Shown here: positions 44,493 to 52,605 of the stretch, in pieces | How the letters are laid out: each line of letters begins with the position of its first letter | Numbering within the stretch: the first letter of the stretch is position 1 | From: Bog-257 sp963846715 | GTDB taxonomy: Bacteria > Acidobacteriota > Terriglobia > Terriglobales > Acidobacteriaceae | DNA length: 64,000 nt | NCBI GenBank assembly: GCA_963846715.1 | Contig: CAWJXA010000006.1 | Coordinates: 248,001 to 312,000, forward strand | Reading direction: 5' to 3' | Program-made: the position numbers and the translations under genes | The notes under the pieces: model-generated | Database searches by the model: none | Seen by the model: only the letters and a program-made list of their open reading frames with translations | What the model was told of the DNA's origin: nothing

Positions 44493-44696
44493 GGTGCCTC
44501 TGGGACGGTACTGTCTGCTAGTATAAATGCAAATTCAGCATCTTTGACTCGCTGCGCTCCGCAGAAAAATGCGCTAGCGCTAACTTTGCGGCATCGCCGC
44601 AGTCAATTGAGTCAGGCCTAATCAGCGCCGCTGGCGGGCGCAGTGGGGAATCGTCTATTTTGCACGGCAAAGCCGCACTGCGGCTTGGGGTAAGGA

Positions 44697-46496
44697 ATGA
44701 AAGACATGTTGCGCGGCGTCGTCTCATTGGCTCTCGTCTGTCTCACTTCGCTCGTAGCCTCCGCGGCGGATAAACCCAAGGTTCAAATCATGCCGGAAGA
44801 CCAGGTCAAGGCCGGCATGCATGGCGTGGCGTACACGGTGTTCGAAGGCGTCACTCCGGAGGCAATGGACGTTGAGATTCTTGGCGTGCTGCGCAATATG
44901 GCTGGGCCGCAGTCGGACGTCATATTGGCGCGGCTGCACGGCAAGAAAGTTGAATACACGGGTGTAGTGGCAGGCATGAGCGGCAGCCCGGTTTACATTG
45001 ATGGCAAACTGGTGGGCGCCATCGCATATCGTATCGGCGAATTTTCTAAAGAGCCCATTGCCGGCATCACGCCGGTCAGCTCCATGCTCGAAATTGACGC
45101 CATGGACAAAACGCTCGCACCGGAAGAAGCGCGAGGGTTGTCCGCGGCAAAGGATGCAGCCGCCCGAACTTCCGGACCTGGCTTGGCCAGTGCTCCAAAC
45201 CAGACAGACACTGGCTACGCGAACCTGCTGAAGCCGATCGAAACGCCGCTGGTCTTCACCGGGTTCAGCGAAAGCACTCTCCGTCTGTTCTCTAAGGATT
45301 TCGCCTCGGTTGGCGTGACTCCGGTAATGGGAGCAGGATCCGTCAGCAACGACAAACAGCCTGAGCCCCTGGTTCCCGGCTCAGCCGTCAGCGCAATTCT
45401 GGTGCGCGGCGACATGAACATCGCCGGCACTTGCACCGTCACCTATCTTGACGACACTCACTTGCTTGCCTGCGGCCATCCGCTGCTGCAATCCGGCAGT
45501 GTCGATATGCCGATGACGAAAGCGACGGTTCTCGCCACTCTACCCTCGCCGGAGAACTCGTTCAAGATCGTCAACACCACTGAACCGGTTGGTTCGTTTG
45601 TGCAGGACCGCCGGGCCGGTATCCTGGGGCGATTCGATCGCGAACCGCACATGATTCCGGTGACGCTCACTTTCAGCGGCGTTTCGCACCCCAAAGTGTT
45701 TCACTATGAGGTACTCAACAACGCCAAGATCACGCCAGCGGCGATGATGGCAACGGTATTTAACGCCATCCAGGGGATGAACGAATATGGCGAGGACACG
45801 ACCTACCGTTTGCGAGGGGAGATCGATGTTTTGGGGTATCCCAAGTTGGGCGTGAAGAACATGTACGCTCCGCTGGATGGCGCTACTCCGACCGCGTACG
45901 GCATCGCCCTTTCCATTGGCGAGCACTTCAGCCGCATCTTCGAGAATCCTTACGCCACGCCGAAGATCGAAGGCGTGGAATTAAACTTCGACCTGGTCCC
46001 TGATCGCCGCTCGGCACGGCTGGAAACCGCCCGCACCGATGTGACTGAAGCTCGTCCCGGCGACGAAATTACGATCGAGACCCTGCTGCGGCCTTACCGC
46101 GGAGAAAGCATCCTTCGCCAGATCCCAGTGAAGATTCCCACTTCCACGCCCAAGGGAACGCTGCGCATTCTGGTCAGTGATGGCGACACTTTGGACAAGA
46201 TGCGTCGAGTGTCCGGCCCCATGAGCCGGCGACTCGACTTGGGCTCCACGATCGCGCTTCTCAATAAAGAGCATGCCAACTCTGAACTCTACGTCTCGCT
46301 GCTGGAAGCAAACCCGCAAGCCATGGTGGACGATAAGGTGATGCCGACGCTGCCACTGTCGGTGATGAACGTGATGGATGGCATGCGCGGTACGCAGGAC
46401 ATGATCGTCGTGGGTGAGTCCGCCGTGGATGAAGCATCAACGCCGGTGGATTACGTCGTGTCGGGGTCGCAGATCATCACGCTAACGATCAAATAG
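44697..46496 (+). CDS. SpoIVB-type S55 peptidase-domain protein
   Basis: A 599-residue protein with a signal peptide (GVVSLALVCLTSLVASA). The S55 motif VAGMSGSPVYIDGKLVGA (about residues 91-108) contains the nucleophile Ser in GMSGSP; a catalytic His candidate is in LACGHPLLQ. Like SpoIVB, it should be a serine peptidase that cleaves partner proteins outside the membrane. The second half is beta-rich and shows no known domain. Acidobacteria do not sporulate as Bacillus does, so its target here is unknown. Confidence 0.82.
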   Translation: MKDMLRGVVSLALVCLTSLVASAADKPKVQIMPEDQVKAGMHGVAYTVFEGVTPEAMDVEILGVLRNMAGPQSDVILARLHGKKVEYTGVVAGMSGSPVYIDGKLVGAIAYRIGEFSKEPIAGITPVSSMLEIDAMDKTLAPEEARGLSAAKDAAARTSGPGLASAPNQTDTGYANLLKPIETPLVFTGFSESTLRLFSKDFASVGVTPVMGAGSVSNDKQPEPLVPGSAVSAILVRGDMNIAGTCTVTYLDDTHLLACGHPLLQSGSVDMPMTKATVLATLPSPENSFKIVNTTEPVGSFVQDRRAGILGRFDREPHMIPVTLTFSGVSHPKVFHYEVLNNAKITPAAMMATVFNAIQGMNEYGEDTTYRLRGEIDVLGYPKLGVKNMYAPLDGATPTAYGIALSIGEHFSRIFENPYATPKIEGVELNFDLVPDRRSARLETARTDVTEARPGDEITIETLLRPYRGESILRQIPVKIPTSTPKGTLRILVSDGDTLDKMRRVSGPMSRRLDLGSTIALLNKEHANSELYVSLLEANPQAMVDDKVMPTLPLSVMNVMDGMRGTQDMIVVGESAVDEASTPVDYVVSGSQIITLTIK

Positions 46497-46547
46497 CGCG
46501 ATTGCCTTGAAGCTGCTGCGAACAGCTAGTCCCACTACTACCTTTAC

Positions 46548-46591
46548 AGACGCTCCGCGCGATTCGCCGTTCGGAGCGTCTCCGGCGAATC
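46548..46591. repeat. Two interleaved perfect inverted repeats
   Basis: Arm A is AGACGCTCCG (46548-46557) with complement 46572-46581. Arm B is GATTCGCCG (46561-46569) with complement 46583-46591. The arms interleave A-B-A'-B', so only one full hairpin can form at a time. They lie about 50 bp past the S55 stop and may act in termination of that gene. Confidence 0.6.
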
Positions 46592-46870
46592 TCGGATCGC
46601 CATCCCAACCCTCTAGTTAGACCGTAAACATCCGGTTTACCGCTCCCACACAACCTAACTCCCCCCCTCAAGTCCTCCTCGCTATACCTTCCAAGACCGC
46701 CCAATGTCAATCATATAGCACTGTAAGACTATACATATCAGCCACTTATACGATCATACAAAACTCATCCGCAAATCAGCCGCTAACCATTGAAGCAATA
46801 GCGGAACCGGGGCATTCTGCAACGCAAGAGCAGGAGATTGGGACGAGTCTCAAAGACCTGCACAAGGGGA

Positions 46871-46911
46871 AGCGCCGTCCGGAGGGGCAAAGACTCCCTC
46901 CGGACGGCGCT
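46871..46911. repeat. Perfect 16-bp stem hairpin upstream of the small paralogue gene
   Basis: AGCGCCGTCCGGAGGG (46871-46886), a 9-base loop and the exact complement (46896-46911). It lies 67 bp before ATG 46978. It could terminate read-through, act as a leader element, or be a repeat copy. No T tract follows on the plus strand. Confidence 0.6.
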
Positions 46912-46977
46912 AACAACCAAGGCGATCAGCGGCGCCGCGAATCGCGCCGTCAAGGATTAGAGGCCAGGGAGGTCACC

Positions 46978-47304
46978 ATGAAACGGTACGAAGCAATGCA
47001 AGCGAGCCAACTGGAGGCAGCCGCTCTCTTCTTGGAGCAACATCCAGGCTTTTCGCCGGACCTGCTCGGCCCCGATGCCGTTGTACGCGGCTTCCGCGTG
47101 GGTGGGTGCTTTCTAACCATTTCCCAGATGGACAGGCTAATCGCGGCCAAGCCGCACTTCGATATCGGTTCGGCGGCGTTGCGAATCGCCCGCACAGAGT
47201 TCCGGCGAAGCTGGGCGACCCCATTAACCGACCTCCACGAGGATCCGGAGGTCTTGCCGAGTGAACCGTGGTGGGGAGACCGGTCGAGACAAAACATAGG
47301 TTGA
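46978..47304 (+). CDS. Small conserved protein, paralogue of the gene at 20843
   Basis: A 108-residue protein with a strong ribosome site (GGGAGGT). Core EQHPGFSPDLLGPDAVV, GFRVGGCFLTISQMDRLIA matches the 80-residue protein at 20843-21085 over about 65 residues. The C-terminal 30 residues (DLHEDPEVLPSEPWWGD) are extra and acidic. No signal peptide. Family function unknown. Confidence 0.6.
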   Translation: MKRYEAMQASQLEAAALFLEQHPGFSPDLLGPDAVVRGFRVGGCFLTISQMDRLIAAKPHFDIGSAALRIARTEFRRSWATPLTDLHEDPEVLPSEPWWGDRSRQNIG

Positions 47305-48038
47305 CGCTTTTGATTTTTGGTTAGGGAGAGCGTTGGAGTCTGGCCAAGAAATTCTCACGCACTCCCGGTGAGGGGCAGCTTCTGCGGTGAAGTTGCTCCC
47401 TCGCTCCTCAAAAGTCATCGCCGCCACTACCTGTGCCGGAGGGAGGGCAGGTATGAACCACGCCAAGGCAAATCGCCCAGCTCTGAAGAACACATATCAG
47501 TTGACCAGTAACTCGAAACTAAAGCTGAACTGACGATCACAGTCTTCTCGTTCTTGGTCTCCATTGCGATGTTGATCGCGATTTCTGCCCCGCCTGCGCT
47601 AGCGCAACTTACCAGCACCATGGACCCGAGCGAGCCGGGGGTAGGATCCTTCTGCCCGGAAATTATCGCGCATGAAACTGTCGCAAGTCGGCAAGCCTGA
47701 TTACCACTCTGGATACAGGAACAGAAGGCGTGAAGGCTTCGAAGCACACGGCTACCGCCCTGGGAAATTCCTCCGGCGAAGGTGAATCGTGTCGGGATTC
47801 TCTTCAATCCTCGGTACGGCGATATGACGAAGCAACTCCCTGCGAAAGCGAGCTACCGGCTTACCCTGTCGGAATTGGATCTCATCGCGGGGAAATTTAA
47901 GGTGTCCACGCTCGTAGGGCAAGAGCTGGAGCGACATCTGAGATGAGTGGCGGATGGCCCAACCTTCAGGGTGATGTATGAATCGGGTACCCCATCGTTC
48001 TCGCCTGCCTGTGGCGAGAGGGTGGGCAATCGCGCGCG
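47305..48038. other. Intergenic region, possible decayed small exported gene
   Basis: This 734-bp stretch has no clear intact gene. At 47453 an ATG with a strong ribosome site (GAGGGAGGGCAGGT) opens a 26-codon frame ending at TGA. In a neighbouring frame a signal-peptide-like run (VFSFLVSIAMLIAISAPPA, then LAQ) continues to TGA at 47698-47700. The two could be one frameshifted small exported protein (47453-47700). The rest shows only short ORFs without family features. Confidence 0.35.
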
Positions 48039-49490
48039 CTACCCAGCCAGCTTTGCCGCCAACGCGTGTTCCGCCACATGCCCTACCCGCAGCACCATGG
48101 GCTCGTCGAAGTATTTCCCCAGTATCTGCATCCCGATCGGCAAACCGTCTTTGCTTTTTCCGCATGGGACCGAAATCCCTGGAATGCCGGCCAGGTTCGC
48201 GGTCACCGTAAAGATGTCCGCCAGGTACATCGCCAGCGGATCATCCGTCTTCTCGCCCAGCTTGAACGCAGGGGTGGGCGTCGTAGGCGTAACGATGGCA
48301 TCCACTTTGGCGAACGCCTGGTTGAAGTCGTTGGCCAACAAGCGCCGTACGCGTTGCGCCTTCAGGTAGTAGGCATCGTAATATCCGGCGCTTAGAACGT
48401 AGGTGCCCAGCATGATGCGCCGTTTTACCTCGGCCCCGAAACCTGCGTCACGAGTGCGCCGGTACATTTCGGCAAGGGTCTTGCCGTCGGTGACGCGCAC
48501 GCCGTAACGGACGCCGTCATAACGCGCCAGGTTCGACGAGGCTTCCGCCGTGGCCACAACGTAGTATGTCGGAATCGCGTATTTAGTGTTAGGCAGCGAT
48601 ATTGGAACGATCTCGCACCCGGCTTTAGCCAGCTCTTCGATACCACCTTCGACGGCGCGGTGAACCTCGGGATCGAGTCCCTCGCCGAAATATTCCTTCG
48701 GCATTCCGATGCGTAGGCCGTCCAACGGCTGACCTATATGCGCAGCGTAGTTGGGCACAGGAACGTCGGCAGAGGTCGCGTCGAGCGGATCGCGGCCCGC
48801 CATGGCCTGCAGCATCAGAGCTGTATCTTTCACTGTCTTCCCAAACGGTCCCACATGGTCGAGCGACGAAGCGAAGGCAATCAGCCCATAACGCGAGACC
48901 CGTCCGTAAGTCGGTTTCAGTCCGACGACGCCGCAGAACGCCGCCGGCTGCCGGATCGAGCCGCCGGTATCGGAACCTATCGACGCCACTGCCGTTCCAG
49001 CTGCAACCACTGCGGCCGACCCGCCTGACGAGCCGCCCGGCACGCGCGCGTGGTCATGCGGATTGTGTACCGGATGGAAGCCCGAATTCTCGTTGGACGA
49101 GCCCATGGCGAACTCGTCGCAATTGGTCTTGCCCAGAATGATGGCGCCGGCGTCTTCCAGCCGCGTCACCACAGTCGCATCGTAAGGAGAGACGAAGGTC
49201 GCCAGTATCTTCGAGCCCGCCGTCGTGCGCACCGCCCGGGTCGCAAAGACATCTTTCACCGCGATGGGAACGCCGGCCAGTGGAGGCAGCGCATCGCCCT
49301 TGTCTGCAAGCTCGTCCACCCGCGCCGCCTGCTTATAGGCACGCACCTCGCTCAACGTAAGATAGCCGCCAATGGCGGGATCTTCGGCGGCGATCTTCTT
49401 GTAGAAGTCGTCTACCAGTTGCGTCGCCGTCGTCTGTTTTTCCAGCACCGCCATGCGGGCCGAATCAACCGTTAATACGTCAGTGTTCAT
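48039..49490 (-). CDS. gatA: Asp-tRNA(Asn)/Glu-tRNA(Gln) amidotransferase subunit A
   Basis: A 483-residue amidase-signature enzyme releasing ammonia from glutamine for transamidation of mischarged tRNA. Catalytic Lys in PIAVKDVFATR, Ser pair in PGGSSGGSAAVVAAG and SIGSDTGGSIRQPAAFCG are intact, as are GLKPTYGRVSRYG and the C-terminal NLAGIPGISVPCG. Together with gatC 350 bp upstream it forms an operon interrupted by a small ORF; gatB is elsewhere. Confidence 0.95.
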   Translation of the reverse strand: MNTDVLTVDSARMAVLEKQTTATQLVDDFYKKIAAEDPAIGGYLTLSEVRAYKQAARVDELADKGDALPPLAGVPIAVKDVFATRAVRTTAGSKILATFVSPYDATVVTRLEDAGAIILGKTNCDEFAMGSSNENSGFHPVHNPHDHARVPGGSSGGSAAVVAAGTAVASIGSDTGGSIRQPAAFCGVVGLKPTYGRVSRYGLIAFASSLDHVGPFGKTVKDTALMLQAMAGRDPLDATSADVPVPNYAAHIGQPLDGLRIGMPKEYFGEGLDPEVHRAVEGGIEELAKAGCEIVPISLPNTKYAIPTYYVVATAEASSNLARYDGVRYGVRVTDGKTLAEMYRRTRDAGFGAEVKRRIMLGTYVLSAGYYDAYYLKAQRVRRLLANDFNQAFAKVDAIVTPTTPTPAFKLGEKTDDPLAMYLADIFTVTANLAGIPGISVPCGKSKDGLPIGMQILGKYFDEPMVLRVGHVAEHALAAKLAG

Positions 49491-49501
49491 AGGTGCCTGT
49501 A

Positions 49502-49620
49502 TTTCAAGTTGTCATCACGAGCGGCCTTCAGGCCGTGAGGGATCTGCTGTTTCCCCGATACGTTGTTCCAGGTGCAAACAACAGCAGTTTCCTCGCTTCG
49601 CTCGTAATGACAATTTCAAA
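49502..49620. repeat. 119-bp inverted-repeat element between gatA and a small ORF
   Basis: The ends (49502-49523 and 49599-49620) are 22-base imperfect inverted repeats with three mismatches, centred on GTCATCACGAGCG and CGCTCGTAATGAC. Inside is CGGCC-TTCA-GGCCG (49522-49535). It looks like a small non-autonomous palindromic element. Related words (GTCATCCCGAGCGG; CAGGATGACAC) occur near 54406 and 58718. Confidence 0.65.
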
Positions 49621-49830
49621 CGCTAATTCCGGAACTATGTCTTTCCAAACCCAATACAAAATAACTTCCGAATAGGGGAGAAGGCCGATGCACACAAATA
49701 GCAGCATAGCTAAGGCGTATTTGGCTGTATGTATCGGCAGGCGGTGTGCCCCGTAATTGATTCCCAGAAGAAACACCGAAGACGTAAAAAATACGGACAA
49801 GGCACAGAGAATGCGAAAAAGGCGTTTCAT
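49528..49830 (-). CDS. Small membrane protein between gatC and gatA
   Basis: A 100-residue protein with two hydrophobic segments (ILCALSVFFTSSVFLLG and YALAMLLFVCIGLLPYSEVI). AGGAG lies about 9 nt before ATG 49830. The last 25-30 residues (IVITSEARKLLLF...) are encoded by the inverted-repeat element at 49502-49620, so the original C-terminus was probably different. No family recognised. Real expression is uncertain, but position and ribosome site support it. Confidence 0.5.
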   Translation of the reverse strand: MKRLFRILCALSVFFTSSVFLLGINYGAHRLPIHTAKYALAMLLFVCIGLLPYSEVILYWVWKDIVPELAFEIVITSEARKLLLFAPGTTYRGNSRSLTA

Positions 49831-49842
49831 GATCTCTTACTC

Positions 49843-50166
49843 CTAACGCTCAATCACTTTCGGCACTTTGAAGAAGACCCCGTCTGACGCGGGCGCATTG
49901 CACAGCGCCTCCTCGTGAGGCAGCGAAGGACGCGGTTCATCGGCGCGCATGGCGTAAGCGGATCCCTGGTCACGACTCGCCCCGCGTTCGTCGAAGCCGC
50001 TGGCGACTTGGGCCATTGGCTCGACGTTGGTTGTGTCCAACTCATTCAGGTTATCGATGTAGCCGAGAATTGAGTTCAGGTCCCTCAGCATTCGGGCGCG
50101 CTCATCCCCGGTCAATTCGAGCTGCGCGAGATCGGCAACATAGGAGACATCTTTATCAGTGACCAT
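49843..50166 (-). CDS. gatC: Amidotransferase subunit C
   Basis: A 107-residue GatC, which stabilises the GatAB complex. Typical sequence: DVSYVADLAQLELTGDERAR, LNSILGYIDNLNELDTTNV and a C-terminal VFFKVPKVIER. Start ATG 50166 (AAGG just upstream) fits the family; the longer frame from 50235 runs inside the DciA-like gene. The first codons overlap the end of that gene. Confidence 0.92.
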   Translation of the reverse strand: MVTDKDVSYVADLAQLELTGDERARMLRDLNSILGYIDNLNELDTTNVEPMAQVASGFDERGASRDQGSAYAMRADEPRPSLPHEEALCNAPASDGVFFKVPKVIER

Positions 50167-50479
50167 TGACCTTGCCCTTGTTCGCAGGAGAGCCGTTCGA
50201 TCTGTCGGGCGCCACGAACTTGATGCTTTCCACACGTTGCGCGCTGAGCTGATTCAGCGCCGCCACGTATCGCGGTACCAGGCTTTGCAACTGCTCACGC
50301 CAGCTCGCGTCGGCTACCTCGATGGTGAGCACACCGTCCGCATAGCTTACGGCGTTCGTCTTCGCCGCCGTTGCCGATCCACAGGCCAACGGCCAAGCGA
50401 GCAGAGCTGCGTTCTCACCGGCCCCTCGACGCAAGGTGTCGGCAAAGATCTTCTTCAATGTCGAGCTGGCAGATTGCAT
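50156..50479 (-). CDS. DciA-like DUF721 protein
   Basis: A 107-residue protein of the DUF721 family, which includes DciA, the loader of replicative helicase in most bacteria. N-terminal LKKIFADTLRRGAGENAALL, core GVLTIEVADASWREQLQSL and PRYVAALNQL. The hydrophilic C-terminus overlaps the gatC start by 11 bp. A role in helicase loading is inferred from the family. Confidence 0.75.
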   Translation of the reverse strand: MQSASSTLKKIFADTLRRGAGENAALLAWPLACGSATAAKTNAVSYADGVLTIEVADASWREQLQSLVPRYVAALNQLSAQRVESIKFVAPDRSNGSPANKGKVNGH

Positions 50480-50597
50480 GGCGTTGGAGGTTTGATTGTA
50501 AAGCAGCAGGGACGCTCTTCGCTTCTCGCATTTCGCCGTTCGCCAGAATCGCTGTTATTCGACCGAGGCTTCAGCTAGCAGAGAGACCTGCCTCGTC

Positions 50598-50851
50598 TTA
50601 GCTTGCGTGGCTGAGTTCTTCGCGGATAACCCGGCGAAGCGTAGCCTCCAAAGGCTCCTGGGCGCGCCGAACGTGCTGCCGCAGCGCATCGTTGATCAAG
50701 CTTTGATAATTCCCTCCGCCGGCCTGGTCCACCTGCTGCCGAAACCAGTCGAGAAGATCACCGTCCAGCCGGATAGTAATTCTGGTCTTGCCTTTGGGCA
50801 CTCGCACGACGGGTCCGCGTTTTGCGTACTGAAATCGTATTCACGTTTCAT
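50598..50851 (-). pseudogene. brnA: BrnA-family antitoxin with a frameshift
   Basis: From ATG 50851 the frame reads MKREYDFSTQNADP, the usual BrnA start. It then leaves frame; the DNA-binding part (RVPKGKTRITIRLDGDLLDW, GGGNYQSLINDALRQHV) is in another frame. One missing base near 50810 (or two extra) explains it. BrnA is a ribbon-helix-helix-like antitoxin that represses brnT-brnA, but no BrnT toxin gene is upstream, so this is an orphan. A gene caller would report 50598-50807 from GTG. Confidence 0.7.
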
Positions 50852-50905
50852 TGGCCTGTTCGCGCCGCTTTTCATTGTATGCACATGTGTACACCAATAT
50901 GAAGA

Positions 50906-52348
50906 TCAGCCTGACCGCGGAAATTCCCGCCGCACAAACTCCAGCGCCTCTTCCCGGCTCTTGAGCTTCCCTTCTAACTGCGCATCCTCAATCGCCGCCA
51001 GCATGTCGCGGAACTGCGGACCTGCCTTGTACCCCAGCGCGATCAAATCCTCTCCACTTAGTAGCCTTGGCGGCCTCATTTCCTCCGCGGGAGTCTGTTG
51101 CACGCGGTCGTGGACAAAGTTATAGAGCGACAGATCGCCATGACTGCTGAGGCAATCCATGTGATGCAATTCCAGATGCTCATCGAACTTCGGCAAGCGC
51201 AGGAAGCGCTTGAGGGTCGATTCCTTCATCCGTTCCGCATCGGCAAAGCGCATGTGGTTGGCGACCAGCGCAGCAATCTGCTTAGTGTCCTCGTTAGAGA
51301 AATGCAGCCGTCGACAAATTTCTTCCGCCATGCGTATGCCCACCTCGACGTGCCCATCGAAGCGAATGCGGTCCGGGGCCACGCGAAAGGTCGGCGGCTT
51401 GCCAACGTCGTGCAGGAGCGTACCCCACGCCAGAGTTCGCGAACACTTCGGCGGCAACTTTTCCAGTAGCAGCAGAGTGTGAATCCACACATCACCCTCG
51501 GGATGGAACTGCGGTGGCTGCTCGACACCGTGCATGCGGTCGATTTCCGGCAGCACTTCCTTCAGCAGGCCGGTGCTGTCGAGAAGCTCAAACGCCTCCC
51601 GCGCGCTTCCTTCGGTCAGCATCTTGGTCAGCTCGTCACGCACGCGTTCACGGCTCACTTGCTCGATCTGCGGTGCCAGCCGCTGAATCGCCGCGAACGT
51701 TGCGGGATCGATCGTGTAGTGGAAGCGCGCCGCAAAGCGCACGGCTCGCAACATGCGCAGCTTGTCTTCGGAGAAGCGCCGCTCCGGATCGCCGATCGCG
51801 CGGATAATTCCGGCCTTCAAGTCGTCGCGGCCGCCGACGAAGTCGAGCACGCGGTTGCCCTCCAGCGGGTCCATCAGCAATCCGTTGATGGTGAAATCGC
51901 GCCGCTGCACGTCTTCCTTCGGATCGGTCGCGTAGCTCACGCGATCGGGATGGCGACCGTCGGTGTAGGTGCCATCGTTACGAAAGGTGGCAACCTCGAC
52001 ATAATTCGGATGTTCGGACGGAGTGACCTCGACTTCGGGTGGCCCGTTCAAGCCGGGCGCCCCATCCAAGCCGGTTTTGCTTGGGTGGGGGTTTTCGTCG
52101 GCAGAGCCCGAACTTTCTTTTGCATGGGTGGGTGTTTTCAGCGGCACCAGCACCACCCCGAACTGCGCACCCACCGCATAGGTCTCTGGAAAGATGCGCA
52201 TCACCTCCGGCGGCGTGGCATCGGTGGCAACGTCGTAGTCGGTAGGCGCAAGTCCGAGCAGCATGTCGCGCACGCAGCCTCCGGCAAAATAAGCCTGGAA
52301 GCCGCAGTTGCGCAGCTCGCGAACAATGTTGGTGGCATGCTGTTCCAT
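50906..52348 (-). CDS. cca: CCA-adding enzyme / poly(A) polymerase family protein
   Basis: A 480-residue class II tRNA nucleotidyltransferase. N-terminal nucleotidyl-transfer core: GFQAYFAGGCVRDMLLG, the metal pair in PTDYDVATDA, then RRDFTINGLLMDP and RFSEDKLRMLRAVRFAARF. A C-terminal HD domain (LLHDVGKPPTF) follows. Residues of about 74-115 form an unusual Pro/Gly/Ser/Asn-rich insertion (ESSGSADENPHPSKTGLDG) between VGAQFGVVLV and EVATFRNDG. It may be a repeat inserted in frame. The gene is divergent from tsaD. Confidence 0.9.
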   Translation of the reverse strand: MEQHATNIVRELRNCGFQAYFAGGCVRDMLLGLAPTDYDVATDATPPEVMRIFPETYAVGAQFGVVLVPLKTPTHAKESSGSADENPHPSKTGLDGAPGLNGPPEVEVTPSEHPNYVEVATFRNDGTYTDGRHPDRVSYATDPKEDVQRRDFTINGLLMDPLEGNRVLDFVGGRDDLKAGIIRAIGDPERRFSEDKLRMLRAVRFAARFHYTIDPATFAAIQRLAPQIEQVSRERVRDELTKMLTEGSAREAFELLDSTGLLKEVLPEIDRMHGVEQPPQFHPEGDVWIHTLLLLEKLPPKCSRTLAWGTLLHDVGKPPTFRVAPDRIRFDGHVEVGIRMAEEICRRLHFSNEDTKQIAALVANHMRFADAERMKESTLKRFLRLPKFDEHLELHHMDCLSSHGDLSLYNFVHDRVQQTPAEEMRPPRLLSGEDLIALGYKAGPQFRDMLAAIEDAQLEGKLKSREEALEFVRREFPRSG

Positions 52349-52372
52349 CCCAGTTTGATTGTAGCGTGGGGA

Positions 52373-52393
52373 CAGCCGTCAGCCGTCAGCTAG
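52373..52393. repeat. Heptamer repeat near the cca start (minus orientation)
   Basis: CAGCCGT, CAGCCGT, CAGCTAG: three 7-base units complementary in type to the GCTGACG array at 52544-52585. It lies about 25 bp upstream of the cca start, mirrored by the other array upstream of tsaD. Confidence 0.6.
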
Positions 52394-52543
52394 AACCAAG
52401 AGCAAACCCTAGCGGATACTTCGCTAGACGCTCGTTACAAGATTGTGACCCAGGCTCCGCAGTCTCCTGGCCTTGCACTTACCGCCGCTACACCATTCTC
52501 CGCAAAGACGGTCGACTGGATGGCGTCTTTGCTTTTTGCTTTG

Positions 52544-52585
52544 GCTGACAGCTGATGGCTGATGGCTGACAGCTGACGGCTGACG
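52544..52585. repeat. Heptamer tandem-repeat array upstream of tsaD
   Basis: Six head-to-tail units GCTGACA, GCTGATG, GCTGATG, GCTGACA, GCTGACG, GCTGACG. The array ends 20 bp before the tsaD start and covers the place where a -35 box would be. Copy-number change would alter promoter spacing by 7 bp per unit. Confidence 0.8.
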
Positions 52586-52593
52586 GCTTCTTC

Positions 52594-52599
52594 TACAAT
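52594..52599 (+). promoter_or_regulatory. -10 hexamer TACAAT for leaderless tsaD
   Basis: TACAAT ends 6 bp before GTG 52606 and no Shine-Dalgarno sequence exists. With initiation about 7 bp past the hexamer the mRNA would begin at the start codon. The -35 region falls within the GCTGAYR heptamer array. Confidence 0.45.
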
Positions 52600-52605
52600 A
52601 GTCTG

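Larger units (their letters stand above)
46497..46977. other. Intergenic region with two strong hairpins
   Basis: This 481-bp gap holds overlapping inverted repeats at 46548-46591 and a 16-bp perfect stem at 46871-46911. The middle (46720-46800) is AT-rich and may contain the promoter of the small paralogue gene. No gene seen. Confidence 0.55.

Noticed and set aside
50860..50890. Palindrome around CACATGTG upstream of brnA
   Set aside because: Only the 8-bp core is symmetrical; the flanks do not match well enough to call an operator.
51479..52393. 304-codon plus-strand ORF
   Set aside because: It is antisense to cca and rich in His/Arg/Gln as expected of a shadow frame.
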